Of a stretch of 64,000 bases of DNA, positions 62,542 to 64,000 are shown piece after piece; position 1 is the first letter of the stretch, and each line of letters begins with the position of its first letter. The position numbers and the translations under genes were made by a program. The notes under the pieces were generated by a model that was not told where the DNA came from, ran no database searches, and saw only the letters and a list, made by a program, of their open reading frames with translations. Source of the stretch: RACS-047 sp031553855 (lineage in GTDB: Bacteria > Bacillota > Clostridia > Christensenellales > Pumilibacteraceae); the NCBI GenBank assembly GCA_031553855.1, contig JAVBKW010000013.1, forward strand, positions 25,744 through 89,743, read 5' to 3'.

Positions 62542-63624
62542 ATGATACACTTTACGGATAAAGATTGGGACCGCATCCGCCAAACATATGAAAGCTTTTG
62601 GAACGGTACGCTAGGGCGCCCTATTTTGCCGTGCCTTTTTACGGGCGCGCAGCCCGGCAGGGATTGCCCGAAGTATCCGCTTTTAAGCTTTGCCAATTGC
62701 TCCGATTTTTCTTATACGCCGGAGATGATAATAGAGCGTTACGATTATGAGCTTTCTACCTATGAGTTTTACGGCGACAGCTTTCCCTTTATACAAACCA
62801 CGCAGTTCGGCCCCGGCGTCTCCGCGGCATTTTTAGGAGCAAAGCTCATCAGCGCGCAGGATACAGTATGGTTTGAGCCTTTGAAAAAGATACCGTTCAA
62901 GGATATGCATTTAAGCTATGACGGCGATAATATCTGGCTGCGCAGGATAAAGGATATTTTCCGTGCCGGTATGAAAAAATGGGGCGGAAACGTTGTGATC
63001 GGAATGACTGACCTTGGCGGGGCTCTCGACATTTTGGCGGCGCTTTCCTCAACAGAAGAGCTTTTAGTCGCTCTTTACGACGAGCCGGAAGAAATTCTGC
63101 GTCTGATATATGAGATACAACAGCTTTGGTTCCGTTTTTCTGACGAATTGAACGACATTCTAAAGGGTTCTCAAGGGTATACAGACTGGAGCAGTATTTA
63201 TACTCCAAAACCCGGATGTATTCTTCAAAGTGATTTTTCATATATGATAAGCCCCGATATGTTCAGGACATTTGTAATAGACGAGCTTGACGGCTCCGCC
63301 GCGCATTTTTTCCATACGTTTTATCATATGGACGGAATCGGACAGCTGCCGCATTTAGATATGCTCCTTTCCTCGAAAAACATTAAGGGCATACAATGGG
63401 TGCCGGGGGAGGGTGAGCAGCTCAAAAAGGATTGGAGCGGGATTTACGGCAAAATATCTGATTCCGGTAAAAAAATACAGGCATATTACAACCTTGATTT
63501 TCACCTCGATGAAATATTATCTGTTATAAAACGGCCTGACGATCTTATCAAGCTTCAGTTTTCCTACCCGATATCGAAAAAAGCCGAGATTATCAGAAAA
63601 ATGTCAAAATACGGCGATTTTTAA
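62542..63624 (+). CDS. URO-D-family protein, divergent fourth copy
   Basis: 360 aa from the ATG at 62542, 10 bp after GGAGG; an upstream TTG-type start is less likely. Recognisable URO-D/MetE-like barrel parts are MTDLGGALDILAALSSTEELLVALYDEPEEILRLIYEI, CILQSDFSYMISPDMFRTFVIDEL and GIQWVPGEGEQ. At the ligand position it has HTFYHMDG (His258, His262, Asp264). It is more distant from the other three. This class is common beside glycosidases in gut bacteria and has no proven activity. Last gene of the operon. Confidence 0.7.
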   Translation: MIHFTDKDWDRIRQTYESFWNGTLGRPILPCLFTGAQPGRDCPKYPLLSFANCSDFSYTPEMIIERYDYELSTYEFYGDSFPFIQTTQFGPGVSAAFLGAKLISAQDTVWFEPLKKIPFKDMHLSYDGDNIWLRRIKDIFRAGMKKWGGNVVIGMTDLGGALDILAALSSTEELLVALYDEPEEILRLIYEIQQLWFRFSDELNDILKGSQGYTDWSSIYTPKPGCILQSDFSYMISPDMFRTFVIDELDGSAAHFFHTFYHMDGIGQLPHLDMLLSSKNIKGIQWVPGEGEQLKKDWSGIYGKISDSGKKIQAYYNLDFHLDEILSVIKRPDDLIKLQFSYPISKKAEIIRKMSKYGDF

Positions 63625-63687
63625 TGCCTTAGTCAAAACTCACAGCAGCTATTAAGCCGCTATAAAATTTTGCATTTGCGCAGGACG

Positions 63688-63724
63688 ATTCGCTGTTTGG
63701 CGGTCAAAAGCGAATTATTTAATT
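63688..63724 (+). terminator. terminator-like hairpin at the end of the operon
   Basis: ATTCGCT (63688-63694) pairs with AGCGAAT (63709-63715) and is followed by an A/T-rich stretch rather than a clean T-run. Confidence 0.4.
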
Positions 63725-63773
63725 TAAAAATGAAAAATACAAAAAAAGGTTAATTAAAAATATTAAAAAATTA

Positions 63774-63802
63774 TTGACTTTTTTTTTATCTTTATGTATA
63801 TT
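63774..63802 (+). promoter_or_regulatory. promoter of the next gene
   Basis: TTGACT (63774-63779) and TATATT (63797-63802) with a 17-bp spacer. The surroundings are very AT-rich, and the GCCATATAA element found at the other two operons is absent. Confidence 0.65.
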
Positions 63803-63842
63803 ATATATAGTAAGGATAAATATTCTTTACTTTTTGAAAGAG

Positions 63843-63946
63843 TGGAGATCGATCGGGGAAAAATGGTTGATTTCTCCAAAAACTAACCGGCAATATAACG
63901 TATGCTTTGTTATTTTTTGTTAAAAATGATGAAGGTGGTTGCCGGT
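63843..63946 (+). other. structured 5' leader with two hairpins
   Basis: Downstream of the promoter, TGGAGA/TCTCCA (63843-63848 and 63873-63878) and ACCGGCAA/TTGCCGGT (63886-63893 and 63939-63946) form two exact stems. The leader is about 165 nt long, far more than for the other operons in the window. It could be a cis-regulatory RNA; I do not recognise a known riboswitch consensus. Confidence 0.45.
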
Positions 63947-63976
63947 CTTATTTGCGTGTAGTTGAGAAAAGGGAAA

Positions 63977-64000
63977 ATGTTAAAAAAGAAACTATTTTTT
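63977..64000 (+). CDS. 5' end of a probably exported protein (partial)
   Basis: ATG at 63977 after AAAAGGG, encoding MLKKKLFF before the window ends. A lysine-rich start followed by hydrophobic residues fits a signal peptide. Nothing more can be said. Confidence 0.5.

Noticed and set aside
63843..63946. Leader considered as a cobalamin or c-di-GMP riboswitch
   Set aside because: The conserved boxes of those classes are not seen; left as an unassigned structured leader.

Overview
The window looks like a chromosomal piece of an uncultured, gut-type Bacillota (Clostridia-like) bacterium. The reasons are strong GGAGG-type ribosome binding sites, TTGACA/TATAAT promoters, type II lipoprotein signal peptides, a GPH sugar symporter, CUT1 ABC permeases, an AgrA/AgrC-like LytTR two-component system, and no SusC/SusD pair. 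This placement is inferred from content; no rRNA, tRNA or marker gene is present. Almost all of the window is accessory: a carbohydrate-utilisation region interrupted near its left end by an integrated mobile element.

Layout. (1) 1-5220: a 1292-aa surface lipoprotein with five carbohydrate-binding-like modules, then a LacI-family regulator. (2) About 5440-12850: a mobile island with two sigma/HTH-like regulators, a CRESS-type rolling-circle replication initiator (HUH endonuclease plus superfamily 3 helicase) with a perfect stem-loop and tandem heptamers just upstream, a RelB/RelE-type toxin-antitoxin pair, a large serine recombinase without a normal start codon, an orphan AbiEi-like regulator and a leftover collagen-like Gly-Ala-Thr repeat reading frame. 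(3) 13022-13879: an alpha/beta-hydrolase lipoprotein, followed by about 730 bp of mostly non-coding DNA. (4) 14613-28371: GH78 alpha-L-rhamnosidase, GPH symporter, LytTR response regulator and GHKL sensor kinase, GH2, GH3, an MGDG-synthase-like glycosyltransferase and UDP-galactopyranose mutase. (5) 28689-40073: URO-D-family protein, GH109-like NAD oxidoreductase, six-hairpin (GH78-like) protein, second URO-D protein, DUF4091 protein, GH106-like protein and GH99/WbsX-like protein. (6) 40060-63624: a divergent AraC regulator, then two ABC permeases, a solute-binding lipoprotein, three further lipoproteins (one of 2375 aa made of seven repeats), a DUF4838 protein, a GH36 alpha-galactosidase, a URO-D protein, a second six-hairpin protein and a fourth URO-D protein. 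The window ends at the first codons of another probably exported protein behind a structured leader.

How the genes fit together. A complex glycan, probably containing rhamnose and galactose as in rhamnogalacturonan-type plant polysaccharides (inferred from enzyme families), would be bound and partly trimmed outside the cell by lipoproteins. It would be imported by the ABC system or the GPH symporter and taken apart by cytoplasmic glycosidases, since none of the GH78, GH2, GH3, GH36, GH106-like or GH99-like proteins has a visible signal peptide. The two operons of regions 5 and 6 share a 34-bp promoter-proximal element (30 of 34 positions identical) that overlaps the -35 boxes. The element beside the transporter operon lies next to the divergent AraC gene, so that regulator is the likely controller of both. 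Both operons also carry the unusual set URO-D protein, six-hairpin protein, URO-D protein.

The two most noteworthy items are the CRESS-like replication module inside a recombinase-bearing island and the duplicated URO-D/six-hairpin cassette under a shared operator.
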